From Ramlibacter algicola (GTDB lineage Bacteria > Pseudomonadota > Gammaproteobacteria > Burkholderiales > Burkholderiaceae_C), in assembly GCF_016641735.1 (NCBI RefSeq), contig NZ_JAEDAO010000001.1:2666001-2730000 (forward strand): a DNA stretch of 64,000 nucleotides, read 5' to 3'. Below, in pieces: positions 9,396 through 19,977 of this stretch. How positions within the stretch are numbered: position 1 is the stretch's first letter; the number at the start of each line of letters is the position of its first letter. The position numbers were made by a program, and so were the translations under genes. The notes beneath the pieces were generated by a model that worked only from the letters and a program-made list of their open reading frames with translations, did no database searches and was not told the DNA's origin.

Positions 9396-11557
9396 CGGCG
9401 TCAGCCGTCGCAGTCCTCGCCTCCTCCACTCCCCAAGAATCGCAGTTGCCGGACCGGTGCGAACCGGGCCGGCCCTGGCCGCTCGGCGCCACGCTCACCG
9501 ACAGCGGCGTCAACTTCGCCGTCTATTCGAGCATCGCCACCCGCGTCGAGCTCTGCCTCTTCGATCGCACGGGCACCCGGGAGGTTCGGCGCCTCGTCCT
9601 GCCCAGCCGCACGGACGACGTGTGGCATGGCTTCGTGCCGGGCCTGCCGGCCGGCACGCGCTACGGCGTGCGCGTGCACGGGCCGTACCAGCCGCAGCAA
9701 GGATTGCGCTGCAACCCGAACAAGCTGCTGCTGGATCCCTACGCACGCCAGCTGGATCGCCCGTTGCGCGGCGGCAGCTGGCAGTACGCGTACACGCTCG
9801 GCGGGCCGGCCCGCGACCTGGCGATGGATGCGTCGGACAACGCCGCCGGCGCCGCGAAGTGCGTCGTGCTGGACCCCGCCTTCGACTGGGGCGAAGACCG
9901 CCGGCCGCAGGTGCCCATGGCGGACACCGTGTTCTATGAAGTGCACGTGCGTGGCTTCACCAAGCTGATGGAAGACGTGCCGCACGCGCAGCGCGGCACC
10001 TTCGCGGGCCTGGCGTCCGAACCCGCGATCGCCCACCTGAAGAAGCTGGGCGTCACCTCGGTCGAGTTGCTGCCGGTGCACGCGTTCAACGACGAGCGCC
10101 GCCTGATCGACCTGGGCCTGGCCAACTACTGGGGCTACAACACCGTCGCCTTCTTCGCGCCGGAACCACGCTACTGCGCCGGCGGCGACCCGAACGACTT
10201 CAAGCGCATGGTCAAGGCGCTGCACGCCGCCGGCCTCGAGGTGATCCTGGACGTCGTCTACAACCACAGCTGCGAAGGCAACCACCTCGGCCCGACGCTG
10301 TTCCTCAAGGGCATCGACAACCCGGCGTACTACCGCCTGGTGCCGGAGGACCGCCGCTATTACTCGGACGTCACCGGCACCGGCAACACGCTGGACATCA
10401 GCCACCCGGCCACCCTGCGGCTGATGATGGACAGCCTGCGGTATTGGGTCGAGGAGATGCACGTCGACGGCTTCCGCTTCGACCTCGCGCCCGCCATCGC
10501 GCGCGACGGCCGCTACGAGTTCGACCACCGCTCGCCTTTCCTCGCCGCCGTCGCGCAGGACCCGGTGTTGCGGCAGGTGAAGCTCGTCGCCGAGCCCTGG
10601 GACATCGGCGACAACGGCTACCAGGTCGGCGGCTTCCCGGCCGGCTGGTCCGAGTGGAACGGCCGCTACCGCGACTCGGTGCGCGACTTCTGGCGCGGCA
10701 CCGACGGCGCGGTGCAGGAGTTCGCGGCGCGCCTCGCGGGCTCGGCCGACATCTTCGGGCCCTCGCGCCGTAGCCCGGTGGCCAGCGTGAACCTGGTGAC
10801 GGTGCACGACGGCTTCACGCTCAACGACCTCGTCAGCTACAACGAGAAGCACAACGAGGCGAACGCCGAGGACAACCGCGACGGCGAGAGCCACAACCGC
10901 AGCTGGAACTGCGGCGCCGAGGGCGAGACCGACGACGATGAGGTGCTGGCGCTGCGCGAGCGGCAGAAGCGCAACTTCCTCGCCACCCTCTTCTGCTCGC
11001 GCGGCGTGCCGCTGCTGCTGGGCGGCGACGAGATGAGCCGCACCCAGGGCGGCAACAACAACGCGTACTGCCAGGACAACCCGGTCAGCTGGTTCGACTG
11101 GGGCCGCGAGCGGCGCGAGGACCCGCTGCTCGACTTCACGTCGCAGATGATCGCCTTGCGGCAGGAACTGCCGGTGCTGCGCGACAACCGCTGGCCCACC
11201 GGGCAGGCGGACGAGGACGACCGCATCGACCTGTCCTGGTACAGCGTGTGGGGCCTGCCCATGACCGAGGAGGAATGGACCAATCCTTCGGTGCGCTGCA
11301 TCGCCGCGCTGTTCGATGGCAGGTTCACGCCGGTGAACGGCCAGCCCAGCCTGAGCGTGCTGCTGCTGTTCAACGCGTCCGACGAAGCCGTGATGTTCAC
11401 GCTGCCGGATGCGGCGGGCGTGCAGGAATGGCGGGTGCGCGTCGACACCGGCGAGGGCCTGTTCACGCACGAGGAGGCCGAGCGCGTGCAGCCGCAGGCG
11501 CACCTCGAGCTCGAAGCGCACGCGATGGCGGTGCTGGTGGAGGGCCGCGACGGATGA
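9392..11557 (+). CDS. glgX: Glycogen debranching enzyme GlgX (isoamylase type)
   Basis: This 721-residue GH13 debranching enzyme cleaves alpha-1,6 links in limit dextrin or glycogen. It has an N-terminal CBM48 ([18 protein letters not shown]), the barrel with [11 protein letters not shown], the nucleophile Asp in [13 protein letters not shown], the acid Glu in [16 protein letters not shown], and [20 protein letters not shown]. About 23 poorly conserved residues precede the CBM. It overlaps glgC and treZ by four bases each. Beside treZ and treY it probably plays the TreX role, supplying linear maltodextrins for trehalose formation; this last point is inference from context. Confidence 0.93.
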   Translation: MTASAVAVLASSTPQESQLPDRCEPGRPWPLGATLTDSGVNFAVYSSIATRVELCLFDRTGTREVRRLVLPSRTDDVWHGFVPGLPAGTRYGVRVHGPYQPQQGLRCNPNKLLLDPYARQLDRPLRGGSWQYAYTLGGPARDLAMDASDNAAGAAKCVVLDPAFDWGEDRRPQVPMADTVFYEVHVRGFTKLMEDVPHAQRGTFAGLASEPAIAHLKKLGVTSVELLPVHAFNDERRLIDLGLANYWGYNTVAFFAPEPRYCAGGDPNDFKRMVKALHAAGLEVILDVVYNHSCEGNHLGPTLFLKGIDNPAYYRLVPEDRRYYSDVTGTGNTLDISHPATLRLMMDSLRYWVEEMHVDGFRFDLAPAIARDGRYEFDHRSPFLAAVAQDPVLRQVKLVAEPWDIGDNGYQVGGFPAGWSEWNGRYRDSVRDFWRGTDGAVQEFAARLAGSADIFGPSRRSPVASVNLVTVHDGFTLNDLVSYNEKHNEANAEDNRDGESHNRSWNCGAEGETDDDEVLALRERQKRNFLATLFCSRGVPLLLGGDEMSRTQGGNNNAYCQDNPVSWFDWGRERREDPLLDFTSQMIALRQELPVLRDNRWPTGQADEDDRIDLSWYSVWGLPMTEEEWTNPSVRCIAALFDGRFTPVNGQPSLSVLLLFNASDEAVMFTLPDAAGVQEWRVRVDTGEGLFTHEEAERVQPQAHLELEAHAMAVLVEGRDG

Positions 11558-13413
11558 AGTGCGGGCACGTGATGCGCTTCGGCGCGACGGTGCGGCCCGG
11601 CGGCGCCACCGAGTTCCGCCTGTGGGCGCCCGCGGCGCGGTCGATGGAGCTCGCGCTCTACGACAAGCTGGGCGCCACGCCGCACCGCCTGCCGGCACAG
11701 CGTGAGAACGACGGTTGGTGGTCCTGCACCGTGGACACCGCCCGCGACGGCCAGCTGTACCACTGGCGCGTGGACGGCGAGCTGGACGTGCCCGATCCCG
11801 CGTCGCGCCACAACCCGCACGGCGTGCACCAGCCCAGCCGCGTCGTCGACCCCTTCGCCTTCGAATGGCAGGACGACGGCTGGACCGGCCGCCCGTGGTC
11901 GGAGGTCGTGCTGTACGAACTGCACCTGGGCGCGTTCACGCCGGAAGGCACCTTCGCGGCCGCGGCACGGAAGCTGCCGGAGCTGCGCGACCTGGGCATC
12001 ACGGCGATCGAGCTGATGCCGCTGGCGGACTTCCCCGGCCGCTTCGGCTGGGGCTATGACGGGGTGCTGCCGTTCGCGCCGCATGCCGCCTACGGCACGC
12101 CCGAGGACCTGAAGCGCTTCGTGCAGGAGGCGCACCGACTGGGCCTGATGGTGTTCCTCGACGTGGTCTACAACCACTTCGGGCCGGAAGGCAACTACCT
12201 GCACCGCTACGCCCCGCCGTTCTTCCATCCGACGCGGAGCAGCCCGTGGGGCGCGGCGATCAATTTCGACGGCGACGGCAGCCACTGGGTGCGCGAGTTC
12301 TTCATCCACAACGCGCTGTACTGGATCACCGAGTACCGCTTCGACGGCCTGCGACTGGACGCCGTGCACGCGATCCAGGACGGGAGCCGGCGCCATGTGC
12401 TGGAGGAACTGTCGGAGCGCGTGCGCGCCGCCGCGCATGGCCGCCACGTGCACCTGGTGCTGGAGAACGAGAACAACAACCACGAGCGCCTGGCGCTCGA
12501 GGCGGAACCCGGCCGCTACGACGGCCAGTGGAACGACGACTTCCACCATGCGCTGCACGTGGCGCTCACCGGCGAGTCGCACGGTTACTACCACGACTAC
12601 GGCCACGCGCCGGGCGAGCCGCCGCTGGAGCTGCTCGGCCGCTGCCTCACGCACGGCATGCTGTTCGAGGACAGCGCCCGCAAGCCGGGCGGCGCCCGGC
12701 AGGAGCCGCGCCCCGCGCCGGCGATCCCGCTCGGCGCGCTGGTGAACTTCGCGCACAACCACGACCAGGTCGGCAATCGCGCCTTCGGCGAGCGCCTCGC
12801 GGCCCTGGTCGGCCCCGACGTGGCGCCGCTCGCGACGCTGCTCGCCCTGCTGACGCCGGCCATCCCGATGCTGTTTCTCGGCGAGGAATTCGGCAGCACG
12901 CAGCCCTGGCTGTACTTCGCCGACTGGGACGGCGACCTGAAGAAGGCGGTGCAGGAAGGCCGCAAGCGCGAGTTCGGCCACGTCACCAAGGTCGTCGACG
13001 GGCGTGAACAGCCGCTGCCCGACCCGTGCAGCGCCGACACCTTCGATGCGAGCCGTCCCGGCGACGGCGAGCGCCGCAGCGAACATGGCCAGCGCTGGCT
13101 GGCCATGGTGCGCGAGGCGCTCGCGGCGCGTCGCCAGTGGATCACGCCGCGTCATGCGCACCTGCTCACCGGCCGGCACACCATGCAGCGCGTCGGCGAG
13201 CGGGGCCTGGCGGTGCAATGGCGCTACGACGACGGCCAGGAGCTATCGCTGGAAATCAACTTCGGCGCCGCGCCCGTGCAGGCGGCGCCGCAACGCATCG
13301 GACCGGTGGAGGCACAGGACGTGTTCCGCCACCGTTGGCCGGCGGAGACGCCGGCGGGCACCTGGCCCGCATATGCCGCGCGCTGGCGCCTGGGACAAGA
13401 GATCACGCAATGA
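11554..13413 (+). CDS. treZ: Malto-oligosyltrehalose trehalohydrolase TreZ
   Basis: This 619-residue GH13 enzyme releases trehalose from maltooligosyl-trehalose, the second step of the TreYZ pathway. The opening FGATVRPGGATEFRLWAPAARSMELALYD is the TreZ-type N-terminal domain. The barrel carries WGYDGVLPFAPHAAYG, the nucleophile in FDGLRLDAVHAIQD, the acid/base region LVLENENNNHERL and VNFAHNHDQVGNRAFGER. The ATG overlaps the glgX stop; a second ATG six codons later (11572) is a possible start. The partner TreY is fused into the next gene. Confidence 0.93.
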   Translation: MKCGHVMRFGATVRPGGATEFRLWAPAARSMELALYDKLGATPHRLPAQRENDGWWSCTVDTARDGQLYHWRVDGELDVPDPASRHNPHGVHQPSRVVDPFAFEWQDDGWTGRPWSEVVLYELHLGAFTPEGTFAAAARKLPELRDLGITAIELMPLADFPGRFGWGYDGVLPFAPHAAYGTPEDLKRFVQEAHRLGLMVFLDVVYNHFGPEGNYLHRYAPPFFHPTRSSPWGAAINFDGDGSHWVREFFIHNALYWITEYRFDGLRLDAVHAIQDGSRRHVLEELSERVRAAAHGRHVHLVLENENNNHERLALEAEPGRYDGQWNDDFHHALHVALTGESHGYYHDYGHAPGEPPLELLGRCLTHGMLFEDSARKPGGARQEPRPAPAIPLGALVNFAHNHDQVGNRAFGERLAALVGPDVAPLATLLALLTPAIPMLFLGEEFGSTQPWLYFADWDGDLKKAVQEGRKREFGHVTKVVDGREQPLPDPCSADTFDASRPGDGERRSEHGQRWLAMVREALAARRQWITPRHAHLLTGRHTMQRVGERGLAVQWRYDDGQELSLEINFGAAPVQAAPQRIGPVEAQDVFRHRWPAETPAGTWPAYAARWRLGQEITQ

Positions 13414-13471
13414 GCCGCACGGCCGCTCCGAAGGCTCATGACACCGCAGCGCGTAGCGCGGAGGTTTTCAA

Positions 13472-16400
13472 TTGAGCGACGAACGCGACTGGCACGACCT
13501 CGCGCGGCAGGCCGAACGCCATGGCGTGGCGCTGCGCTACCACTCGTTCTGGGGCGAGGACAAGGAAGTCCCGCCGCCGGTGATCGAGCAGGCCCTCTCG
13601 AGCATGGGCCTGCGGCACGCCTCGCCGGACACGACCGGGCTGCCGCCGGTGCAGGTGGTCACGCAGGGCGAGCACGTGCGCATCGCCTGGCGTGGCGAAG
13701 CCGGCGCCTCGCGCTGGGAACTGCAATCCGAGCAGCTGTCGATCCCGGCCTACCGTGGCCACGTCGACCGCCAGGGCGACGAATGGGTGCTGCAGCTGCC
13801 GTCGGACCTCGGCCTGGGCTACTGGACGCTCACGCTCGACGGGGACCCGAAGCGCACCTGCCTGGTCGTCTACGCGCCCAAGCGCTGCTGGGCGCCGGCC
13901 GCGCTGCAGGACGGCCAGCGCTGGTGGGGCTGCACGATCCAGCTCTATGCGCTGCGCTCGTCGCGCAACTGGGGCATCGGCGACTTCGGCGACCTGCGCC
14001 GGCTGGTGGACACGGCCGCGCGCCAAGGCGCTTCCTTCATCGGGCTGTCGCCGCTGCACGCCCTCTTCCCGCACCGGCCCGAGGTCGCGAGCCCGTACAG
14101 CCCGTCGGCCCGCACCGCGCTCAACCCGATCTACCTGGACGTGCAGGCGCTGGCCGAGCTCGCGGGGTGCGAGGAAGCACGGCGCAAGCTCCACGGCGAG
14201 GACTTCCAGGACCGCCTGCGCCGACTGCGCGAGGCCGAACTGGTCGACTACCCCGCCGTCGCCGCCGCCAAGGAGGAGATGCTGGGCATCCTCTGGCGCC
14301 ACTTCGAACAGCACGAGCTGCATCCCAACCGGTCGCAGGGTGCGCACTTCGCCCGCTTCATGCGCGACCGCGAGGAGACGCTCGGCCGCCACGCGCTGTT
14401 CGAGGCGTTGCAGGCGCACCTGTTCGCGCAGGACCCCAGCGTGTGGGGCTGGCCGGCCTGGCCCGAGGCGTACAAGGACCCGGACGGCGAGGCCGTGCGC
14501 GAGTTCCGCGAGACGCAGGCGTCGCAGGTGCAGTACCGGTTCTGGCTGCAGTGGCTGTCGGAAGTGCAGCTCGAATCCGTGCAGCGCTACGCGAAGAGCC
14601 GCGGCATGGGCCTGGGCCTGTACTGTGACCTCGCGGTCGGCGTGAACGAAGGCGGCGCCGAGACCTGGGTGCAGCCGTCGCTGTTCGCGCTGGGCATGCA
14701 CGTCGGCGCGCCGCCCGATCCGCTCAATGCCCTGGGCCAGGACTGGGGCCTGCCGCCGCTGAACCCGGTGCAGCTGCGCAACGCGCGCTACAAGCCCTTC
14801 ATCGAGACGCTGCGCGCCAACATGCGCCACAGCGGCGCGCTGCGGCTCGATCACGTGATGGCGCTGATGCGCCTGTTCTGGATCGGCCCGCAGGGCGGCA
14901 CCTACGTCAGCTACCCGTTGGACGACCTGCTGGGCATCCTCGCGCTGGAGAGCCACCGGCACCAATGCCTGGTGATCGGCGAGGACCTGGGCAACGTCGC
15001 GCCCGTGATGCGCGAGGCGATGCGCGAGCGCTGCCTGCTGTCATACCGGCCACTGCTGTTCGAGCGCACCGAGGACGGCAGCTTCCGCCCGCCAGGCGAC
15101 TGGCACCCGCAGGCGCTCGCAGTCGTCAGCACGCACGACCTGCCCACCTTGCGCGGCTTCTGGCTCGGCGAGGACCTGGAGCAGCTCGCGCGGCTCGGCC
15201 TGTTCCCGGACGACCCTGCGCGCGAGCAAGCCGTCATCTCGCGCTCGCAGGACCGCGCGCGGCTGCTGATCGCCTTGCAGCACCAGGGCCTGCTGCCGCC
15301 GGACACGTCGGCGCATCCGACTTCGCTGCCCGACGCCACGCAGGCTTTCGTCGCCTCGGTGTACGCGTTCCTCGCGCGCACGCCGTGCTGGCTGGTGGGC
15401 GTGCAGCTGGAGGACGTCACCGGGCAGCTGCTGCAGGTGAACGTCCCCGGCACGACCGAGGACCGCTTCCCGAATTGGCGCCGCAAGATCTCCGTCGCGG
15501 TCGAGGACCTCGGCAGCGACGAGCGCTTCGCTGCCGTCGCCGCCGTGCTGCGCGCAGACCGCAGCGGCCCCGCGCTCGAGTCCGCCCCACCCGAACTGCC
15601 GCCGCTGGAAACCGCGCGCATTCCCGTCGCGACCTACCGCGTGCAATTCCACGAAGGCAACCGCTTCGCGGACGTCACCGAAGCCGTGCCCTACCTGCAC
15701 ATGCTGGGCATCAGCCACCTGTACAGCAGCCCATACCTGCGGGCCCGCCCCGGCAGCACGCACGGCTACGACATCATCGACCACACGGGACTGAACCCCG
15801 AGGTCGGCGACGAGCGCGACTTCGAGAGGATGTGCCGGGCGCTGCGCCGCCACGGCATGGGCCAGATGCTGGACCTGGTGCCCAACCACATGGGCGTGCT
15901 GGAGGCCGACAACGCGTGGTGGCTCGAGGTGCTGGAGCACGGCGAGGCGTCCGCGCATGCGCAGACCTTCGACATCGAGTGGGCGCCGGCGGCGCCCGAG
16001 ATGCGCGGCCGCGTGCTGCTGCCGGTGCTGGGCGACCACTACGGGCGCGTGCTCGAGTCGGGAGAGCTGCAGTTGCACTTCGCGCCGGAGACGGGCGAGT
16101 TCGGCCTGCGCTACTGGGACCACCGCTTCCCCATCGATCCGGCGACCTACCCGGACATCCTCGCGGTGCTGCCCATCCCTCCGGCGCACGACGAAGCCGA
16201 GAGCGACAGCCACGCGGTGGTCGCGTCGGTGCTCAACTCGTTCGAGCGCCTGCCCCCGCGCGACAGCCAGGACGAGGACCAGCGGCGTGCCCGCGTGCGC
16301 GACGCCGCGATCTACAAGCGCAACCTCGCGCGCCTCGTCTCGCGCAACACCTGGCTCGCGCACTGGATCGACAGCTGCGTGCAGCGCATCAACGGCACGC

Positions 16401-18523
16401 CGGGTGATCCAGCCAGCTACGACCTGCTGGACAAGCTGATCGCGCGGCAGGCCTACCGCCTGGCCGACTGGCACGTGGCCAGCGACGACGTCAACTACCG
16501 GCGCTTCTTCGACGTCAACACGCTCGCCGGCCTGCGCATGGAGCGGCAGGAGGTGTTCGAGGCCACGCATGCTCGCGTGCTGCAGTGGTTGCAGGACGGC
16601 CACCTGGACGCGCTGCGCATCGACCACCCGGACGGCCTGTCGGATCCGCAGCAGTACTTCCACCGCCTGCAGTCGCGCTATGCGCACCAGGCGGAGATCT
16701 CCGGCCGCGAGCCGCGTGCCCTGTATCTCGTCGTCGAGAAGATCCTCGCCGAGCACGAGCCGCTGTCGCACCTGTGGCCGGTGCACGGCGACACCGGCTA
16801 CCGCTTCGGCACGCTGGTCAACGGCCTGTTCGTCGACACGCGCCAGGTCGCGGCGCTCGACCGCGCGTACCACCAGTTCACCGGCGAGCACGAGGACTTC
16901 GGCGAGATCGCCTACCAGTGCAAGCGGCTGATCATCGGCAGCCTGCTGTTCTCCGAGCTGAACTGGCTGGTCGAGGCGATCTACCGCATCACGCGCGCCA
17001 ACCGCCGCCGCTGCGACTTCACGCGCAACCGCCTGCGGCTCGCGCTGGCGGAAATCGCCGCCGGCTTCCCCGTCTACCGCACCTACCTGCGCGTGGGCGA
17101 GCCGGCCAGCGCCGCAGACCGGCGCCACATCGACTGGGCCGTCGCCTCGGCCAAGCGCCGCCTCGGCGGCTCGGAAGCCGGCGTGCTCGACCACGTGCGC
17201 GAAGTGCTGCTGGGCGAAGGCGAAGCGGCCGACGTGCCGCCCGAGCAGCGCACGCGCTTCCTCGCGCGCTGGCAGCAGTTCACCGCACCGGTGATGGCCA
17301 AGGCCATCGAGGACACGGCGTTCTACCGCTACCTGCGCCTGACCTCGCTCAACGAAGTCGGCGGCGACCCGGCCAGCTACGGCATCTCGGTCGCCGCCTT
17401 CCATGGCGCCAACCAGGCCCGCGCGCGCCATCGCCCGCACTGCCTGCTCGCCACGTCCACGCACGACAGCAAGCGCGGCGAGGACACCCGTGCGCGCATC
17501 GACGTGCTGTCCGAGGCACCGCAGCTGTGGAACGACGCGCTGCAGCGCTGGGCGGGCTGGGCCGAGCTGTACCTCGGCGACACCGACGCGGGGCCGGCGC
17601 CGTCGCGCAACGACATCTGGCTGCTGTTCCAGACCCTGGTGGGCATCTGGCCCGCGCAGCTGCCGCACGCGCAGGAGCGCGAGGACCTGCGCCAGCGCGT
17701 GCAGGACTACATGCGCAAGGCCGTGCGTGAAGCCAAGCGGCACACCAGCTGGGTCTGCCCGAACGCGTCCTACGAGGAAGCACTGGAGCGCTACGTGGAC
17801 GCGATCCTGCGGCCGGGCCAGCCCAACCCCTTCGTCGACGAATTGCAGCGCTTCACCGCGCGCCTCGCGCCCTGGGGCTTCCGCAACTCGCTCTCGCAGG
17901 TGGCGCTCAAGTTCACCGTGCCCGGCGTCCCCGACCTCTACCAGGGGTGCGAGCAGTGGAACTTCAGCCTCGTGGACCCCGACAACCGCCGGCCGGTGGA
18001 CTTCGGCAAGCTGGCGCGCGGCCTGGCGGAGCTGCAGGCGCATTGCCGCGACGGCATCGCGCCGCTTGCGCTGTGGACGCAACTGCAGGCGCATGCCGCC
18101 GACGGCCGCATCAAGCAGCTGGTGACGTGGCGGCTGCTGCGCCTGCGGCAGGAGCTGCCCGAGGTGTTCGAGGAAGGCACCTACTACCCGCTCCCGGTCG
18201 AAGGCCCGGCCAGCGACCACGCCGTGGCGTTCGCACGGGCGCTCGACGACCGCGCCGTGCTGGTGATCGCGACGCGCCTGGCCTGGACACTGTGCGGCGG
18301 CGAGGAATCGCGCTGGTCGCCGGCGTTGTGGGCCGGCACCGAGCTGCGCGCCGCCGAAGCGGCCGTGCTGCGCCGTTGGCCGCGCTGGCGCAACGCGCTC
18401 ACCGGTGAACCGGCGCCCGGCCTGGCAGATGGCGGCTCGCTGCCCTTGCAGCCCTTGTTCGCCACCTCGGCCGGCCTGCCCTTCGTGGTCCTGGTCGGCG
18501 AAGGCGCGGAGGGCACCGCATGA
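13472..18523 (+). CDS. malQ-treY: Fused 4-alpha-glucanotransferase (MalQ) / malto-oligosyltrehalose synthase (TreY)
   Basis: One reading frame of 1683 codons carries two complete GH enzymes. Residues 1 to about 700 are a MalQ-type (GH77) amylomaltase, with SPYSPSARTALNPIYLD, the nucleophile Asp460 in LRLDHVMAL, Glu504 in GEDLGNV and Asp556 in STHDLPTL. From about residue 715 a TreY begins (ATYRVQFHEG), with STHGYDIIDH, LVPNHMG, nucleophile Asp1051 in LRIDHPDGL, Glu1089 in VVEKIL and TSTHDSKRGEDTRAR. MalQ shuffles maltodextrin lengths, and TreY converts the reducing end to maltooligosyl-trehalose. The start is a TTG preceded by GCGGAGG at a good spacing. No stop or frameshift separates the halves. 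The end overlaps glgA. Confidence 0.93.
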   Translation: MSDERDWHDLARQAERHGVALRYHSFWGEDKEVPPPVIEQALSSMGLRHASPDTTGLPPVQVVTQGEHVRIAWRGEAGASRWELQSEQLSIPAYRGHVDRQGDEWVLQLPSDLGLGYWTLTLDGDPKRTCLVVYAPKRCWAPAALQDGQRWWGCTIQLYALRSSRNWGIGDFGDLRRLVDTAARQGASFIGLSPLHALFPHRPEVASPYSPSARTALNPIYLDVQALAELAGCEEARRKLHGEDFQDRLRRLREAELVDYPAVAAAKEEMLGILWRHFEQHELHPNRSQGAHFARFMRDREETLGRHALFEALQAHLFAQDPSVWGWPAWPEAYKDPDGEAVREFRETQASQVQYRFWLQWLSEVQLESVQRYAKSRGMGLGLYCDLAVGVNEGGAETWVQPSLFALGMHVGAPPDPLNALGQDWGLPPLNPVQLRNARYKPFIETLRANMRHSGALRLDHVMALMRLFWIGPQGGTYVSYPLDDLLGILALESHRHQCLVIGEDLGNVAPVMREAMRERCLLSYRPLLFERTEDGSFRPPGDWHPQALAVVSTHDLPTLRGFWLGEDLEQLARLGLFPDDPAREQAVISRSQDRARLLIALQHQGLLPPDTSAHPTSLPDATQAFVASVYAFLARTPCWLVGVQLEDVTGQLLQVNVPGTTEDRFPNWRRKISVAVEDLGSDERFAAVAAVLRADRSGPALESAPPELPPLETARIPVATYRVQFHEGNRFADVTEAVPYLHMLGISHLYSSPYLRARPGSTHGYDIIDHTGLNPEVGDERDFERMCRALRRHGMGQMLDLVPNHMGVLEADNAWWLEVLEHGEASAHAQTFDIEWAPAAPEMRGRVLLPVLGDHYGRVLESGELQLHFAPETGEFGLRYWDHRFPIDPATYPDILAVLPIPPAHDEAESDSHAVVASVLNSFERLPPRDSQDEDQRRARVRDAAIYKRNLARLVSRNTWLAHWIDSCVQRINGTPGDPASYDLLDKLIARQAYRLADWHVASDDVNYRRFFDVNTLAGLRMERQEVFEATHARVLQWLQDGHLDALRIDHPDGLSDPQQYFHRLQSRYAHQAEISGREPRALYLVVEKILAEHEPLSHLWPVHGDTGYRFGTLVNGLFVDTRQVAALDRAYHQFTGEHEDFGEIAYQCKRLIIGSLLFSELNWLVEAIYRITRANRRRCDFTRNRLRLALAEIAAGFPVYRTYLRVGEPASAADRRHIDWAVASAKRRLGGSEAGVLDHVREVLLGEGEAADVPPEQRTRFLARWQQFTAPVMAKAIEDTAFYRYLRLTSLNEVGGDPASYGISVAAFHGANQARARHRPHCLLATSTHDSKRGEDTRARIDVLSEAPQLWNDALQRWAGWAELYLGDTDAGPAPSRNDIWLLFQTLVGIWPAQLPHAQEREDLRQRVQDYMRKAVREAKRHTSWVCPNASYEEALERYVDAILRPGQPNPFVDELQRFTARLAPWGFRNSLSQVALKFTVPGVPDLYQGCEQWNFSLVDPDNRRPVDFGKLARGLAELQAHCRDGIAPLALWTQLQAHAADGRIKQLVTWRLLRLRQELPEVFEEGTYYPLPVEGPASDHAVAFARALDDRAVLVIATRLAWTLCGGEESRWSPALWAGTELRAAEAAVLRRWPRWRNALTGEPAPGLADGGSLPLQPLFATSAGLPFVVLVGEGAEGTA

Positions 18524-19977
18524 AGATCCTCTTCGCGACGCCCGAGTGCGCGCCCTACGTGAAGACCGGCGGGCTGGGCGACGTCAGCGGCGCGCTGCCC
18601 GCCGCGCTCGCGGCGCTGGGCCATGACGTGCGCGTGCTGCTGCCGGCGTACCGCGGCATGCGCGTGAGCGGGGCCGTCGGCGACACGGTCGACATTGCCG
18701 CCTCCGGCTCGTGGCCCGCCGCGCAACTGCTGCCCGTGCAGTTGGAATCCGGAGTGACGATGCTGCTGCTCGCCTGCCCGGGGCTGTACCAGCGCGAAGG
18801 CGGCCCCTACGTCGATGCGAACGGTGCCGACTACCACGACAACGTGCTGCGCTTCGGGGTGCTCAGCCGGGTCGCGGCGATGCTCGGTGGGCCGGCTTCG
18901 CCGCTCGCGGACTGGCGAGCCGACGTCGTGCACGGCAACGACTGGCCGTGCGGCCTCGCCCCGCTCTACCTGGCGCAGGCACGCGTCACGGGCTCGCGCA
19001 CCGCGGCCAGCGTGACGACGATCCACAACATGGCATTCCAGGGCGTCGTGCCCATGGACAACGCGGACCTGCTGGGCATCCCCGCCCTCTGGCGCGGCAT
19101 CGAGGGCGTGGAGTTCTGGGGCCAGCTGTCGATGCTCAAGGCGGGCCTGCAGTACGCCGACGCGATCACCACGGTGAGCCCGACGTATGCGCGCGAAATC
19201 CAGACGCCCGAATTCGGCTGCGGCCTGGACGGCGTGCTGCGGGCGCGCGCGGACCGGCTCACCGGCATCCTCAACGGCATCGACACGCACGCGTGGAACC
19301 CGGCGCACGACCCCTTGCTGCTGCACGCGTACACGCCGGGCGACTTCGCAGGCAAGGCGAAGAACAAGGCCGCGCTGCAGAAGCAGCTGGGATTGAAGGT
19401 GGACCCGCGCGCGATGCTGTTCGGCATCGTGAGCCGGCTCACGCCGCAGAAAGGCGTGGACCTGGTGCTGCAGCACCTGGACACCATCCTCGCCGAAGGC
19501 GCGCAGCTGGCCGTGCTGGGCAGCGGCGAGGCGGGTCTGCAGCACGCGCTGTCCGAAGCGGCGGCGAAACGCCGAGGGCAGATGCACGTGACGCTGGGCT
19601 TCAACGAGCAGTTGGCGCATCGCATCGAGGCCGGCGTCGACTGCTTCCTGATGCCCTCGCGCTTCGAGCCCTGCGGCCTGAACCAGATGTACAGCCAGGC
19701 CTACGGCACGCCGCCGCTGGTGGCGAACACCGGCGGCCTGGCCGACTCCGTGCTCGATGCCACGCAGGACGAGCAGCAGGGAACCGGCTTCGTCATGCGC
19801 ACGCAGGACCCCTCCGGATTCGCCGACGCACTGCAACGCGCGCGTGCGGCATTTCGCGAACCCGCGCGCTGGCGCCGCATCGCCGACAACGGCATGCGCC
19901 GCCGCTTCGGCTGGGAAGACAGCGCCCGCAAGTACCTCGAGGTGTACGGCGCGGCAATCGCGCGCGCCGGCTGCTAG
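18520..19977 (+). CDS. glgA: Glycogen synthase GlgA (ADP-glucose dependent)
   Basis: This 485-residue GT5 glycosyltransferase extends alpha-1,4 glucan chains from ADP-glucose. The N-terminal ADP-glucose motif KTGGLGDV (15-22) is intact. The C-terminal half has IVSRLTPQKGVDLV and the acceptor/donor region PSRFEPCGLNQMYSQAYGTPPLV with the catalytic Glu of that motif. The ATG overlaps the malQ-treY stop (ATGA), so synthesis and breakdown genes are translated in one unit. Its stop overlaps the stop of the convergent LysR gene by four bases. Confidence 0.95.
   Translation: MKILFATPECAPYVKTGGLGDVSGALPAALAALGHDVRVLLPAYRGMRVSGAVGDTVDIAASGSWPAAQLLPVQLESGVTMLLLACPGLYQREGGPYVDANGADYHDNVLRFGVLSRVAAMLGGPASPLADWRADVVHGNDWPCGLAPLYLAQARVTGSRTAASVTTIHNMAFQGVVPMDNADLLGIPALWRGIEGVEFWGQLSMLKAGLQYADAITTVSPTYAREIQTPEFGCGLDGVLRARADRLTGILNGIDTHAWNPAHDPLLLHAYTPGDFAGKAKNKAALQKQLGLKVDPRAMLFGIVSRLTPQKGVDLVLQHLDTILAEGAQLAVLGSGEAGLQHALSEAAAKRRGQMHVTLGFNEQLAHRIEAGVDCFLMPSRFEPCGLNQMYSQAYGTPPLVANTGGLADSVLDATQDEQQGTGFVMRTQDPSGFADALQRARAAFREPARWRRIADNGMRRRFGWEDSARKYLEVYGAAIARAGC

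Noticed and set aside
15041..18220. Very long open frame (over 1000 codons) on the minus strand opposite malQ-treY
   Set aside because: It is antisense to well-conserved catalytic motifs, its product is a low-complexity Arg/Ala/Val/His-rich sequence with no domain, and long antisense frames are expected in GC-rich DNA.
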